From assembly GCF_014204625.1 (NCBI RefSeq), contig NZ_JACHLU010000002.1:124001-188000 (forward strand): DNA of 64,000 nt, given 5' to 3'. The notes under the pieces were generated by a model. The model was not told the origin of the DNA and did not search any database. It was given only the letters and a program-made list of their open reading frames with translations. The number at the start of each line of letters is the position of its first letter. Within the stretch, counting starts at the first letter, position 1. A program made the position numbers and the translations under genes. The DNA is from Gillisella vitis (lineage in GTDB: Bacteria; Pseudomonadota; Alphaproteobacteria; Rhizobiales; Rhizobiaceae). Below, in pieces: positions 49,049 to 57,592 of this stretch.

Positions 49049-49363
49049 ATGGTGATCAGGATGAAACGTGAATGGACATTCACAGCAGAGTCATATTTGG
49101 ATCAGTTGTCGCCTGCTGATAAATCTAAAGTTGTTCATGCAGTAGATCGGTTGCCATTAGATACACGAAAAATATTGGAATATAAGAATGTCACGAAGGT
49201 TGATGGCGAGCGTAATCTTTACGCACTTCGTGTAGGGTCAGATTTTCAAGTTTTGATTAAGCTCGATAACGGTGTTATTTCCATTGTTGATGTCGTTCGA
49301 AGAGGGCAAGTTGATGGTCTGCGCAGACGGATTGACGTCGTTCGGCAGGCTGCTTATCGATGA
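49049..49363 (+). CDS. RelE/ParE-like toxin-family protein
   Basis: The 104-residue basic protein has a central Glu-Arg-Asn-Leu-Tyr-Ala-Leu-Arg-Val segment and a final FQVLIKLDNGVISIVDVVRR, the beta-strand core of the RelE/ParE fold. It starts at 49049 or at an inner ATG (49061). No antitoxin gene is seen upstream, where only 75 bp remain before the direct repeat, or downstream. Its stop overlaps the Shedu-like start by 4 bp (ATGA), so the two are co-translated. It may therefore work with the nuclease rather than as an ordinary toxin. Base use is more AT-rich than in neighbours. Confidence 0.65.
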   Translation: MVIRMKREWTFTAESYLDQLSPADKSKVVHAVDRLPLDTRKILEYKNVTKVDGERNLYALRVGSDFQVLIKLDNGVISIVDVVRRGQVDGLRRRIDVVRQAAYR

Positions 49364-49998
49364 AAACGTTTGAGTCTTTGGCAATTGACATATCGATTTT
49401 AGAAAATGATTTAAATGATTTTGAAGCGTTGTTGAAATCAGGGAGCCATTTGAAAGAAAGAGAGCAAATACTTCCCTTTTTTAAGAAAAAGCCTCATCTA
49501 TGTGCTGCAATTGGTTATCTCAACGGCAACATTGATCTTCCTGATAGATGGGCGAACGAGCTTCAGTTGTTTGGAGATTTTGCATGTGATGCAGCATCAG
49601 GGGATAGCGAAGCAAACGCTTATACTCTTATTGAGTTTGAAGATGCCAACGAGCATAGTATTTTTTCAAAACTTGCAAGCGGAAAGACCGTTAAACATTG
49701 GTCCCCAAGGTTTGAGCACGGGTTTTCTCAAATGGTTGATTGGGCGTGGCGGCTTTCAACAGAGGGCAGTGGTAGCTCAGCTTTTCGAAGGGTTTTTGGC
49801 GATAGTGATCCTGTTGTCCATTTTATCCTTATTATCGGGCGCGATGCTGATTTAACGGATGATGATAAAGCACGCCTGAGATGGAGGGCAAATAATGTGT
49901 CTTTTGGTCAATATCGTATGTCCTGCTTCACGTTCGATGCTGTTCTTGGATCATTAAGGCGTCGCCTATCCTTGGCGCGTCAGGCAAGTAATCTGTAG
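49360..49998 (+). CDS. Shedu-like (DUF4263) nuclease, putative anti-phage protein
   Basis: DUF4263 proteins include the Shedu (SduA) anti-phage nuclease. In this 212-residue protein the C-terminal half carries, in order, ELQLFGDFACDAASGD, YTLIEFEDANEHSIF, WSPRFEHGFSQMVDWAW, HFILIIGRDADLTDDDK, LRWRANNVSFG and CFTFDAVLGSLRRRL. I recall these as hallmarks of the DUF4263 family. Asp of GDF and Glu of IEFED fit a PD-(D/E)xK-type catalytic set. The N-terminal 80 residues differ and may sense or regulate. The assignment rests on recalled motifs, not a search. The gene is coupled to a RelE-like gene and lies between direct repeats. Confidence 0.7.
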   Translation: MKTFESLAIDISILENDLNDFEALLKSGSHLKEREQILPFFKKKPHLCAAIGYLNGNIDLPDRWANELQLFGDFACDAASGDSEANAYTLIEFEDANEHSIFSKLASGKTVKHWSPRFEHGFSQMVDWAWRLSTEGSGSSAFRRVFGDSDPVVHFILIIGRDADLTDDDKARLRWRANNVSFGQYRMSCFTFDAVLGSLRRRLSLARQASNL

Positions 49999-50002
49999 GG
50001 TG

Positions 50003-50584
50003 TTAAAATCGTTCCATCTCGCGCCGCACCCTTTCCATAAAGGCGGCGCGGGTTTGCTCTGTGCAATTGTTCATGTCGTAATGGGCCATGAACTTGACCG
50101 GCGCGCCGATTTTGATCTGGGCGCGGATCACGCGGGTGATGGTCTTTTTGGGTGGGTCTCCGGCCAGAAACGCCCGCCATGGTGTTGCCCCATAGGTTAG
50201 AACCGCGGCCATTTTGCGGATGTGGCGTAGCGTGGGTGTCAGCTTGCCCTCTTCGAGATCAAAGCTCACGCCCAGCAACCACACCCGGTCGAAATAGCCT
50301 TTCAGCATGGCCGGAAAGCCGAAATTCCATACCGGCGTGACAATCACCAACCCTTCGGCAGCCTTCAGGCGCTCGACATAGGGTTTCACCAGTGCCGTGT
50401 TTTCCGGGTAATCGTGATAGACCCGCCGGTCATGGGCGGACAGCACCGGATCAAAGCCTTCTTCATAGAGATTGCAGCCATCGACCTCATGGCCTGCTTT
50501 GGTCAGACTTTCGACGGTCTGGTTGTACAGCGCCCGACCATAGCTCTCAGCAACGGGGTGGGAATGCAACACAAGTACGCGCAT
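50003..50584 (-). CDS. NAD(P)H-dependent oxidoreductase (KefF/NQO1-like flavodoxin fold)
   Basis: A 193-residue flavodoxin-like quinone reductase. The start at 50584 (MRVLVLHSHPVAESYGR) has GGAG 8 bp upstream; a longer frame to 50677 is unlikely. The HSHPVAESYG segment binds FMN phosphate, and TPVWNFGFPAMLKGYFDRV is the usual family motif. Its last 13 codons (about 50012-50050) are repeated at 48935-48973, which indicates that a 1-kb insert joined the gene end. Confidence 0.88.
   Translation of the reverse strand: MRVLVLHSHPVAESYGRALYNQTVESLTKAGHEVDGCNLYEEGFDPVLSAHDRRVYHDYPENTALVKPYVERLKAAEGLVIVTPVWNFGFPAMLKGYFDRVWLLGVSFDLEEGKLTPTLRHIRKMAAVLTYGATPWRAFLAGDPPKKTITRVIRAQIKIGAPVKFMAHYDMNNCTEQTRAAFMERVRREMERF
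50012..50050 (-). repeat. 39-bp direct repeat, right copy
   Basis: The right border of the RelE/Shedu block. It forms the last codons of the oxidoreductase gene. Confidence 0.85.
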
Positions 50585-50765
50585 GGGAAAGCTCCAGATT
50601 GTCGCCTGCCGATCAAGACAAGCTCCGGGTGAAAATGTCCGCGCCGTTTGTCCTAAGGCATCGTATCCGCCGCCCAAGCCGGATAAAAATGCACCATGCT
50701 TTTCAACATGAACAGGAAAACCCTGTCAGGAGTACCTTCGGAATAATGGTTATGTGGCGGTAATT

Positions 50766-52172
50766 TCAGGCCCCCTCAAACGATTGCAGGCCGGGGAAAA
50801 GATAATTTTTGCCCGCCTTGAAGTCAAAATCCGGATTGTCCCAGGCAATCATCTTGCCGGGGTTAAGCAGGCCCTTGGGGTCGGTTTCCTTTTTGAAGGC
50901 CAATTGTGTTTCATCCGTCTGCTTCATGCCACCTTCTTCCAGCGTGTAGCGATGTGGATTGAAAATCGGGCAGCCATTGTCTTCGTGAATGCGGATAATC
51001 TCTTCCAGCCGCTCCTTGCTGGTGTAGCGCACCAGCGGTAGGCCCGAGCACTGAATCTGGCCATCAAAACGCATGAATTCGAGATGGCCAATCACCTCAT
51101 CTCCAAAGATTTCAGTCATTTTCGCCACTTTGGCGACGTGATCCGGCCCCGGATATTGCACCTGAAGATAGGTGATGGACGGGTCCACCTTCAACGCTCG
51201 CAAGGTGGTGTGATTCCACGCCAGCTCATAGGCGTGCGGTATTCCCTTCATGCTCTCAACCGTGTCAGAGCGGAAGCGCAGATCGCCCTTCATCTTCTCC
51301 GTATAGGCAATCAGCGATAACAGCGAATGGGGAGCCACCATCAGCACCACCACCGACTGGCCTTCTTTCAGCCATGGCTTGTGGCGGGTGAAATAGTCGT
51401 AGGGTATGGGGGCGGCAATCGGGGCCACTTCTTTCAGCAAAATGCCGTTGCGGTGGCTGAGCGCATCGGCAAAGCGCACCGCATCCATATAGTCATCATA
51501 GCCGACAATTACATCCACCCAGTCATAGGCCGGAGCCAGCGGCATTTCCACCTCGGTGATAATGCCATTGGTGCCATAGGCATGGCTGACTTTTTGCAGA
51601 TCCCAGGCCGATAGCTCCAGCACCCGTGGCTCTGCTTCCATGGTCACAACGCGCAGCCGCAGGATATTGCCCAGATCGCGCAAGCCTCCCCAGGTGATCG
51701 AGCCGACGCCGCCGGAGCCACCGGCCACGAAGCCGCCGATGGTGGCCGTCTGTGCGGTTGATGGGTGAAAGCGCAACTCCTGTCCCGAATGGGCCTTGGT
51801 CTGTTTGTCCAGATCGGCAATGACAATACCAGGCTCGCAGATCACCCGGCCGGGGTGAATTTCCTTGATCGTGTTCATGTTGATCAGATTGAGCACAATG
51901 CCGCCCGACAGCGGCATGGCCTGACCATAATTGCCGGTGCCAGCGCCGCGCGGAGTTACGGGCACACCATGGGCATAAGCCACTTTCAGGGTGCGAATCA
52001 CCTCGGCTTCGGATGTTGGCGAGACAATCAGATCGCCGGTGACATGATCCAGCTCTTCTTTCAAAATCGGTGAATACCAATAGAAATCACGGCTCTTCTG
52101 CTTGACCAGCGCCGGATGATCCTCAACGGCAATGCCGTCCAGTTCCTGTTTGATTTTGGCATAATCTGGCAT
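50766..52172 (-). CDS. FAD-binding (PCMH-type) oxidase
   Basis: A 468-residue FAD-linked oxidase of the glycolate oxidase/VAO group. The N-terminal FAD domain contains TPRGAGTGNYGQAMPLSGGIVLNL and, later, GGFVAGGSGGVGSI; the C-terminal domain ends KGLLNPGKMIAW, a typical family end. The substrate is unknown. It lies 80 bp after the deaminase gene, with a repeat between, so its coupling to the pathway is probable but not certain. Confidence 0.85.
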   Translation of the reverse strand: MPDYAKIKQELDGIAVEDHPALVKQKSRDFYWYSPILKEELDHVTGDLIVSPTSEAEVIRTLKVAYAHGVPVTPRGAGTGNYGQAMPLSGGIVLNLINMNTIKEIHPGRVICEPGIVIADLDKQTKAHSGQELRFHPSTAQTATIGGFVAGGSGGVGSITWGGLRDLGNILRLRVVTMEAEPRVLELSAWDLQKVSHAYGTNGIITEVEMPLAPAYDWVDVIVGYDDYMDAVRFADALSHRNGILLKEVAPIAAPIPYDYFTRHKPWLKEGQSVVVLMVAPHSLLSLIAYTEKMKGDLRFRSDTVESMKGIPHAYELAWNHTTLRALKVDPSITYLQVQYPGPDHVAKVAKMTEIFGDEVIGHLEFMRFDGQIQCSGLPLVRYTSKERLEEIIRIHEDNGCPIFNPHRYTLEEGGMKQTDETQLAFKKETDPKGLLNPGKMIAWDNPDFDFKAGKNYLFPGLQSFEGA

Positions 52173-52189
52173 GGTTCAGCTTTCTATTC

Positions 52190-52295
52190 GAGAGTTTGTC
52201 AGGAAAAAGTGGAATCCGGTTTTTCCGAAAAGACAAACGAAAACAAAAGAATCTAGAGTCTGTCTGGTTCAATTTGAACCTGACAGACTCTAGGG
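52190..52295 (-). repeat. two-module palindromic repeat between the deaminase and oxidase genes
   Basis: P1 (GTTTGTC/GACAAAC) lies at 52195-52242 and P2 (GAGTCTGTC/GACAGACTC) at 52255-52293. P2 is read into the end of the deaminase frame. Confidence 0.85.
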
Positions 52296-53593
52296 TCGAG
52301 TTCACGATAGTCGGGGAGGGTGGCGTCAATGGCTTTCGCCCCGCGCACAACAATCCGGTTGCTTTGCGGGCGCGAGAGAAATTCGCTCCAGCTGCGGGCG
52401 CAAAACAGCACCAGATCGGCCTTGGCACCCACGGCAATGCGGCCGTGATCAGGCCGCTTGAGAATATCGGCGGGCGTGCGGGTGACAATGCGGGCGGTGG
52501 TATCCAGCGGATGATCGAGATGGATGATCCGCACCGCCTCGCGCAAGACTTCCACGCAATCCAGATCGCCATAGGCGTAAAAAGGATCGCGGGTGTTGTC
52601 AGAGGACACGGCCGTTTGCACGCCGGCGGCTGTCAATTCGTGAAACAGGGTCACGCCGCGCTGGCGCGGTGTGCGGTGCTGATAACGATCCTGCAAATAC
52701 ATGTTGCACATCGGCAGCGATACCACGGCAAGACCGGCCTCCGCCACCTTATCAATGGTGGCCTTGGCCACATCATCGCTTTGCTGGGTCAGCGAGCAGC
52801 AATGGCCCACCACCACAGAGCCATCGAATTTATTGCGCAACTTGGCCTCGGCCACGGCTTTCAGCGCCAGCACGGAGGCATCCTGCGTTTCATCCACATG
52901 CAGGTCAATATCGAGACCATGGTCGCTGGCTGCCCGAAACAGCAGGTCCAGCCGCGCATCCAGATCGGGCAGCATCTGGGTGACACCGCCGAGAATGCCC
53001 TGATGAGCAACTACAACCTCGATCAGATCCTTGAAAAAATCAGGATTGGTCATCTCGTCAAACGGAAACAGGGCGGCGGCCTGTAGGTCGATTTTGCCCT
53101 TCCATGCCGCGCGCACCTCGGAAAACACCTCATAGGAAATGCGGTGCTGTGGGGCGAGACTATCCAGATGGGTGCGGATCAGGCTGGTGCCGTGGGCATA
53201 GGCGCATTTCAGCGAAAACTCCATGCGGGCCCGCACGTCATCGGCTGACCAATGGGCTTCGCGGTCTTCTTTTACGGCGGTGAGTGCGCCCATGAAATCG
53301 CCGGTGGGGTTGGGCTTGCGTGGCCAGATATGGCCCTTGTCGAGGTGGGTGTGCATATCGACAAACGTGGGCAAGATCATGCCATCAAGCATATCCGCAT
53401 AGGGCAGATCAGCAGGGGCGGTGCCGGGTGGCAGAATGGCGTCAACCTTGCCATCCGCAAGGATCAGATCCGCCTTGATCAGGCCCTCGCTGGCAGGTGC
53501 TTTGAAACCATCGACCGTGACGGCAGGCAGCGTTGCATTTTTCAAAGCAAACCGGGTGGCGTCGGGCAGGGTGAGGAAAGACTGGCTCATCAA
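52253..53593 (-). CDS. codA: cytosine-deaminase-like amidohydrolase
   Basis: A 446-residue metal-dependent deaminase. The metal-binding FVDMHTHLDKGH, DIDLHVDET, VVGHCCSLTQQ and SSDNTRDPF motifs are as in cytosine deaminase, which can also deaminate creatinine or related cyclic amidines. The frame now ends Asp-Pro-Arg-Val-Cys-Gln-Val-Gln-Ile-Glu-Pro-Asp-Arg-Leu, where the last dozen residues are encoded by the P2 repeat, so the natural C-terminus was replaced. The start overlaps the ABC permease stop by 4 bp. Substrate inferred: a pyrimidine or a creatinine-type compound. Confidence 0.85.
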   Translation of the reverse strand: MMSQSFLTLPDATRFALKNATLPAVTVDGFKAPASEGLIKADLILADGKVDAILPPGTAPADLPYADMLDGMILPTFVDMHTHLDKGHIWPRKPNPTGDFMGALTAVKEDREAHWSADDVRARMEFSLKCAYAHGTSLIRTHLDSLAPQHRISYEVFSEVRAAWKGKIDLQAAALFPFDEMTNPDFFKDLIEVVVAHQGILGGVTQMLPDLDARLDLLFRAASDHGLDIDLHVDETQDASVLALKAVAEAKLRNKFDGSVVVGHCCSLTQQSDDVAKATIDKVAEAGLAVVSLPMCNMYLQDRYQHRTPRQRGVTLFHELTAAGVQTAVSSDNTRDPFYAYGDLDCVEVLREAVRIIHLDHPLDTTARIVTRTPADILKRPDHGRIAVGAKADLVLFCARSWSEFLSRPQSNRIVVRGAKAIDATLPDYRELDPRVCQVQIEPDRL

Positions 53594-54399
53594 TTTTCTC
53601 GCTTGATGCTGCTCTCATGCCAGCGGTGCAGCGTGAGCCATGAGATGAAGGAGGTTATCGTGAAAATGACCACACCGAGGCATGACAGCAGAATGAGGGC
53701 GGCAAACAGCCTTGGAATATTCAGCCGGTATTGCGCTTCCAACAGCCGAAACGCCAGGCCTGAGCCAGCACCGGCAGAGCCTGCCGCAAACTCGGCCACC
53801 ACGGCGGCAATCAGCGCAAGGCCACCACCAATGCGCAATCCTGTCATGAAATAGGGCAGGGATGCGGGCAGTTTCAGATAGATCAGCGTTTGCCAGCGCG
53901 AGGCACCATAGAGATCAAACAGGTTGAGCAGATTATGATCAACGCTTTTCAACCCCTGCACCGTGTTGGAGAGGATGGGAAAGAAAGCCACGAGAAAGGC
54001 ACAGATCAACAGCGCTGATTGCGTGGTGGGGGCGTAGATCAGGATCAGCGGCGAAATGGCAACAATGGGCGTCACCTGCAAAATCACCGCAATCGGATAG
54101 AAGGCCAGTTCAATCCAGCGTGATTGCACCAGAAAAATCGCCAAACCACCACCGCCAATCAGCGCGAGCGCCAGCGACATCAGCGTTATCTGGGTTGTCA
54201 CCCACAGGGCCGGGCCAAGGGTTGGCCAGTCATTGATCAGCGATTTTGCCACCGCGGCCGGGCCGGGCAAAATATATTGCGGCACGCCAGAGAGGATAAC
54301 GCCAACGTGCCATATGAGGATCAGTGCGGCCACCACCACAATCGGGACAGTGATGCGCAACAGGGTTTCGCGGTAAGGCCGGGCAGATTGTGCCATCAA
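53590..54399 (-). CDS. ABC transporter permease (NMT1/ThiX-like system)
   Basis: A 269-residue inner-membrane permease with six helices and a QVTPIVAISPLILIY segment. The ATPase-contact motif lies in SVDHNLLNLFDLYGASRWQ. It is of the nitrate/sulfonate/thiamine-precursor group. It overlaps the ATPase gene by 4 bp upstream and the deaminase by 4 bp downstream. Confidence 0.88.
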   Translation of the reverse strand: MMAQSARPYRETLLRITVPIVVVAALILIWHVGVILSGVPQYILPGPAAVAKSLINDWPTLGPALWVTTQITLMSLALALIGGGGLAIFLVQSRWIELAFYPIAVILQVTPIVAISPLILIYAPTTQSALLICAFLVAFFPILSNTVQGLKSVDHNLLNLFDLYGASRWQTLIYLKLPASLPYFMTGLRIGGGLALIAAVVAEFAAGSAGAGSGLAFRLLEAQYRLNIPRLFAALILLSCLGVVIFTITSFISWLTLHRWHESSIKREN

Positions 54400-55217
54400 T
54401 GCTCCTCCCCATCCATCGCCCTCAAAAGGGCGTTTGAGGTTTTTTCGCAGGCCAGACGATAGTCCTCCGAGGTGCGGTAATGGGCGTCGCGCTCAACACG
54501 GGTCAGCAGCGGAAAATCCGCATCCACCCGTCCGGGCCGTGCCCGCATCACCACAATCCGGTTGGAGAGATAGGCGGCTTCAAACACCGAATGGGTGACG
54601 AAAATCACCGTGATGTCTTTGTCTTTCCACAGCCGCAACACATCGTCATTGAGCTTTTGCCGGGTAATCTCGTCGAGAGCCGCAAACGGTTCGTCCATCA
54701 AAAGCAGTCTGGGCTTTGTCACCAGCGCACGGGCAATGGAGACGCGCATTTTCATGCCGCCAGACAGTTCGCGCGGATAGGAAGCGGCAAAATCCTTCAG
54801 CCCCACGGTGTCCAGCGCTTCCAGAATCTGCGGCTTTGCCTCGGCCTTGGACACGCCCCGCAGCCGCAGCGGCAGATAGACGTTGCCCAACACCGTCTGC
54901 CATGGCAGCAGGGTTGGTTCCTGAAATACAAAACTGATGTCGCCATCGGGCAGGCCCTTGGCATTGATGCGCGAGCTGGGCCAGTCGATGGTGCCGCTGG
55001 TGGTATCGCCCAGACCGGCGATGATGCGCAACGCCGTGGATTTGCCGCAACCGGAGGGGCCCAGCAGGCTGACGAACTCGCCCGGTTCTACGGTGAGCGA
55101 CATGTTGGAGAGGGCGACCGTGCCGGAGGAAAACACTTTGGAGACCTCGGACATGGTGACCAAGGGGCGCTTTTTGCTCTCACTGTGGGGTGGCGATTCT
55201 GTTTCCGTCACGATCAT
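54396..55217 (-). CDS. ABC transporter ATPase (NMT1/ThiZ-like system)
   Basis: A 273-residue ATPase with Walker [10 protein letters not shown], signature LSGGMKMRVSIARAL, Walker B LLLMDEPFAALDE and the H-loop TVIFVTHSVFEAAY. It is the second gene after the binding protein, 215 bp away, with a palindromic repeat in that gap. Confidence 0.9.
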   Translation of the reverse strand: MIVTETESPPHSESKKRPLVTMSEVSKVFSSGTVALSNMSLTVEPGEFVSLLGPSGCGKSTALRIIAGLGDTTSGTIDWPSSRINAKGLPDGDISFVFQEPTLLPWQTVLGNVYLPLRLRGVSKAEAKPQILEALDTVGLKDFAASYPRELSGGMKMRVSIARALVTKPRLLLMDEPFAALDEITRQKLNDDVLRLWKDKDITVIFVTHSVFEAAYLSNRIVVMRARPGRVDADFPLLTRVERDAHYRTSEDYRLACEKTSNALLRAMDGEEH

Positions 55218-55287
55218 TCAGGGCCTATTGTTGATGCTCTTTCTTCCCATCGGAGAAGCTGGTCCGAAGGGCAGGAGGGATGGAAGA

Positions 55288-55320
55288 ACCCCTCCCCAAC
55301 CCTCCTCACAAGGGGGAGGG
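55288..55320. repeat. CCCTCCCC palindrome (partial)
   Basis: ACCCCTCCCCAACCCTCC followed by CACAAGGGGGAGGG. It resembles the left and inner parts of the repeat at 25344-25388. The rest of 55218-55432 shows no gene. Confidence 0.65.
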
Positions 55321-55432
55321 ACCAGGTTGAGCGCTACGCCACTGTTGTGGCACATCGCACTTTTTCATGGGAAATCCCTGAGGTTGCCCGGAGTGCCAAC
55401 AGACTCCCTTTTATCTGTAGGGAGGGCCTTGC

Positions 55433-56437
55433 TCACTTCTTCAGGTTCAAACCAACGCCCTTACAGACGAATTTCGTTGTAAACGCCTTGGTGTAATCCA
55501 GCTTGGCATCAACCACGCCAATCGAGACCATCTCTGTGAAGAATGTCTTGTAATGGTCATCGGTCATGCAGCCTATGCCTTTTTCCAGCGTCGAGCCGGA
55601 ATCGACAATGCCGTATTCCTTCATCTTCGCAATCGAGAAGGCGATCTGATCATCGGTCATTTCCGGATTGTCTTTTTTGATCAGGTCGTTGGCGGCCTTG
55701 TTGTCACCATAGAGATAATTGTACCAACCTTCAGTCGAGGCATCGACAAAGCGTTGCACCACATCCGGTTTCTTGTCGATCATGGTTTGCGTGGTGGTGA
55801 TCATGGTCGAGTAGGGGCTGTAGCCATTGTCGGCCAGCAGGAAGAGTTTGGGCGCAAAACCGCCCTGCTTTTCCACCTCGTAAGGCTCAGAGGTAATATA
55901 GCCCTGCTGCGCGGATTTTTTATTGGCGATAAAAGGGGCGGGGTTGAACGTATAGGGCTTGTATTGCTCGTCCTTGAAGCCCGGATAATTCTTCTTCATC
56001 CATTCAAAATAGGTGAGATAGCCATCCTTGCCCATAAAAATGGTCTCCAGCTTGGCCAGATCGGCGAATTTTTCAACGCCCTGATCCGGGTGGGCCATCA
56101 GCACCTGTGGGTCTTTCTGGAAAATGGCCGCAACATCCACCAGCGGAATGCCCTGTTTGACCGCGTCCATCTCGGCAAGCGGACTGCCCATATAGAAATC
56201 AACCTTGCCAGCAATCAACAAGGCCTGATTGGCAGCATTGGGGCCACCCTGGACGATTTTGACGTCCAGGCCATATTTTTTGTAGGTGCCATCGGCGATG
56301 GCCTGATAAAAGCCGCCGTGTTCGGCCTGCGCCAGCCAGTTGGTGCCGTAAGTTACCGCATCAACGGCAAGGGCCGGGCCTGTTGTGCCCAGCAGCAGAG
56401 CGGCGGCGGCAAGATAATGTGCAAATCTCTTTGTCAT
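55433..56437 (-). CDS. NMT1/THI5-like ABC substrate-binding protein
   Basis: This is a periplasmic binding protein of the pyrimidine/thiamine-precursor group. I start at 56437 (MTKRFAHYL), where GGGGAAAG lies upstream; a longer start at 56494 has a signal-like but poorer context. The 334-residue product has a signal peptide (cleavage near ALA-VDA) and NMT1-like segments GTNWLAQAEHGGFYQAIADGTY and VDFYMGSPLAEMDAVKQGIPL. The ligand is unknown, and the deaminase suggests a pyrimidine-like ring. Confidence 0.88.
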   Translation of the reverse strand: MTKRFAHYLAAAALLLGTTGPALAVDAVTYGTNWLAQAEHGGFYQAIADGTYKKYGLDVKIVQGGPNAANQALLIAGKVDFYMGSPLAEMDAVKQGIPLVDVAAIFQKDPQVLMAHPDQGVEKFADLAKLETIFMGKDGYLTYFEWMKKNYPGFKDEQYKPYTFNPAPFIANKKSAQQGYITSEPYEVEKQGGFAPKLFLLADNGYSPYSTMITTTQTMIDKKPDVVQRFVDASTEGWYNYLYGDNKAANDLIKKDNPEMTDDQIAFSIAKMKEYGIVDSGSTLEKGIGCMTDDHYKTFFTEMVSIGVVDAKLDYTKAFTTKFVCKGVGLNLKK

Positions 56438-56521
56438 GCTGATCTTTCCCCTCAGGCTCGCAGGGAGCCGTGCCAATTTAAGCGTTTTGCACATTTGAGC
56501 GCTTGCTTTGCGCTTTGAAAA

Positions 56522-56547
56522 GCATCAAATTTCGTTCGCATTGATGC
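56522..56547. promoter_or_regulatory. 26-bp palindromic operator between the binding-protein and LysR genes
   Basis: GCATCAA and TTGATGC flank a 12-bp AT-rich centre. The same GCATCA-N14-TGATGC arrangement, with the same preceding GAAAA, recurs at 58436-58461. A further half-site TTGATGC lies at 56571-56577. Confidence 0.6.
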
Positions 56548-56620
56548 CTTTATAGCAGCGCTTGTCTTCATTGATGCATTGGTGGTCAAGCTGCTCAAAA
56601 AATAGACTGGTGTTCCTGTC

Positions 56621-57592
56621 ATGCTGCATTCCCGAAAGCTGTACTACATTGATGAGATTGCCAGATGTGGCTCAATACGCAAGGCAGCGGCGCGTCTTAA
56701 TGTGGCGTCGTCAGCGGTCAACCGGCAGATTCTGGCGCTGGAAGACGAGCTTGGCACGCCAATTTTTGAGCGCCTGCCACGGGGCTTGCGCCTGACAGCC
56801 GCTGGCGAGCTGTGCGTGGAGCATATCCGCGAGGTGCTCAAAGGCTATGAGCGGCTGGAGATGCGCATCCGCAGCCTGAAAACACCGCAGGCGGGCCGGG
56901 TATCGCTGGTGACAACGGTGGGGCTGGCATCAGGGCCGCTGCCCGATATTATTGCTCGCTTTCTGGCAGCGCATCCGCGTATCAAGGTGCATGTGCGCAA
57001 TGATAGTGGCACCACCACGCTCAACCCCGTGCTGACAGGTGAGGTGGATATTGGCCTTGGCTTTAATATCGTTGCCACGCCGGGCATTCGCACCCTGGCC
57101 AATTTTGATATTCCGGTGGGGGCCGTTTTGCCACCCGGCCATGCGCTGGCGCAAGAGAGCGGGCCGGTTGATCTGGCCGACGTGGTGCAGGAAAAGCTGG
57201 TGCTGGCCGAGCCGGGCACAAGCCTGCGCAATGTCATCAATCTGGCGCTTGCGCGGCTGCCCTTGCCGATCGAGCCGTTGCTGGAAACCAATGCATCCGA
57301 GCTGCTCAAGCAACTGGTGAAATGCGGCTCCGCCGTCACTTTGCTCAATCCGCTGGATGTGGTGGCAGAATGTCGCCGGGGTGAGCTGGTGTTTCGTCCC
57401 CTGACGGAGCGGCATGTGCGCCATCAGCCGATGAAACTGTTTGCCCGCGCCCGCGCGCCTTTGGATGCCGCCACCAGCCTGTTTGTCGAATATCTGATGC
57501 AGGAGATTCTGGCGCTGGTGGCGGAGTTGCAGGGCAAGGGGTTTCTTCCCGCCAGCAAGGTGCCGCTGGACCGTTTTCAGGAGGGAGAATAG
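56621..57592 (+). CDS. LysR-family transcriptional regulator
   Basis: A 323-residue regulator with an N-terminal winged helix (LYYIDEIARCGSIRKAAARLNVASSAVNRQILALE) followed by an effector domain. It is divergent from the ABC operon, the usual LysR layout. The operator between them, and a copy before the creatininase gene, suggest that it controls both. The 3' end overlaps the creatininase stop by 16 bp on the other strand. Confidence 0.9.
   Translation: MLHSRKLYYIDEIARCGSIRKAAARLNVASSAVNRQILALEDELGTPIFERLPRGLRLTAAGELCVEHIREVLKGYERLEMRIRSLKTPQAGRVSLVTTVGLASGPLPDIIARFLAAHPRIKVHVRNDSGTTTLNPVLTGEVDIGLGFNIVATPGIRTLANFDIPVGAVLPPGHALAQESGPVDLADVVQEKLVLAEPGTSLRNVINLALARLPLPIEPLLETNASELLKQLVKCGSAVTLLNPLDVVAECRRGELVFRPLTERHVRHQPMKLFARARAPLDAATSLFVEYLMQEILALVAELQGKGFLPASKVPLDRFQEGE

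Noticed and set aside
48803-50051. prophage or integrative element with an integrase
   Set aside because: There are direct repeats and foreign-looking genes, but no integrase, recombinase or phage gene in the block. It is reported only as a mini-island.
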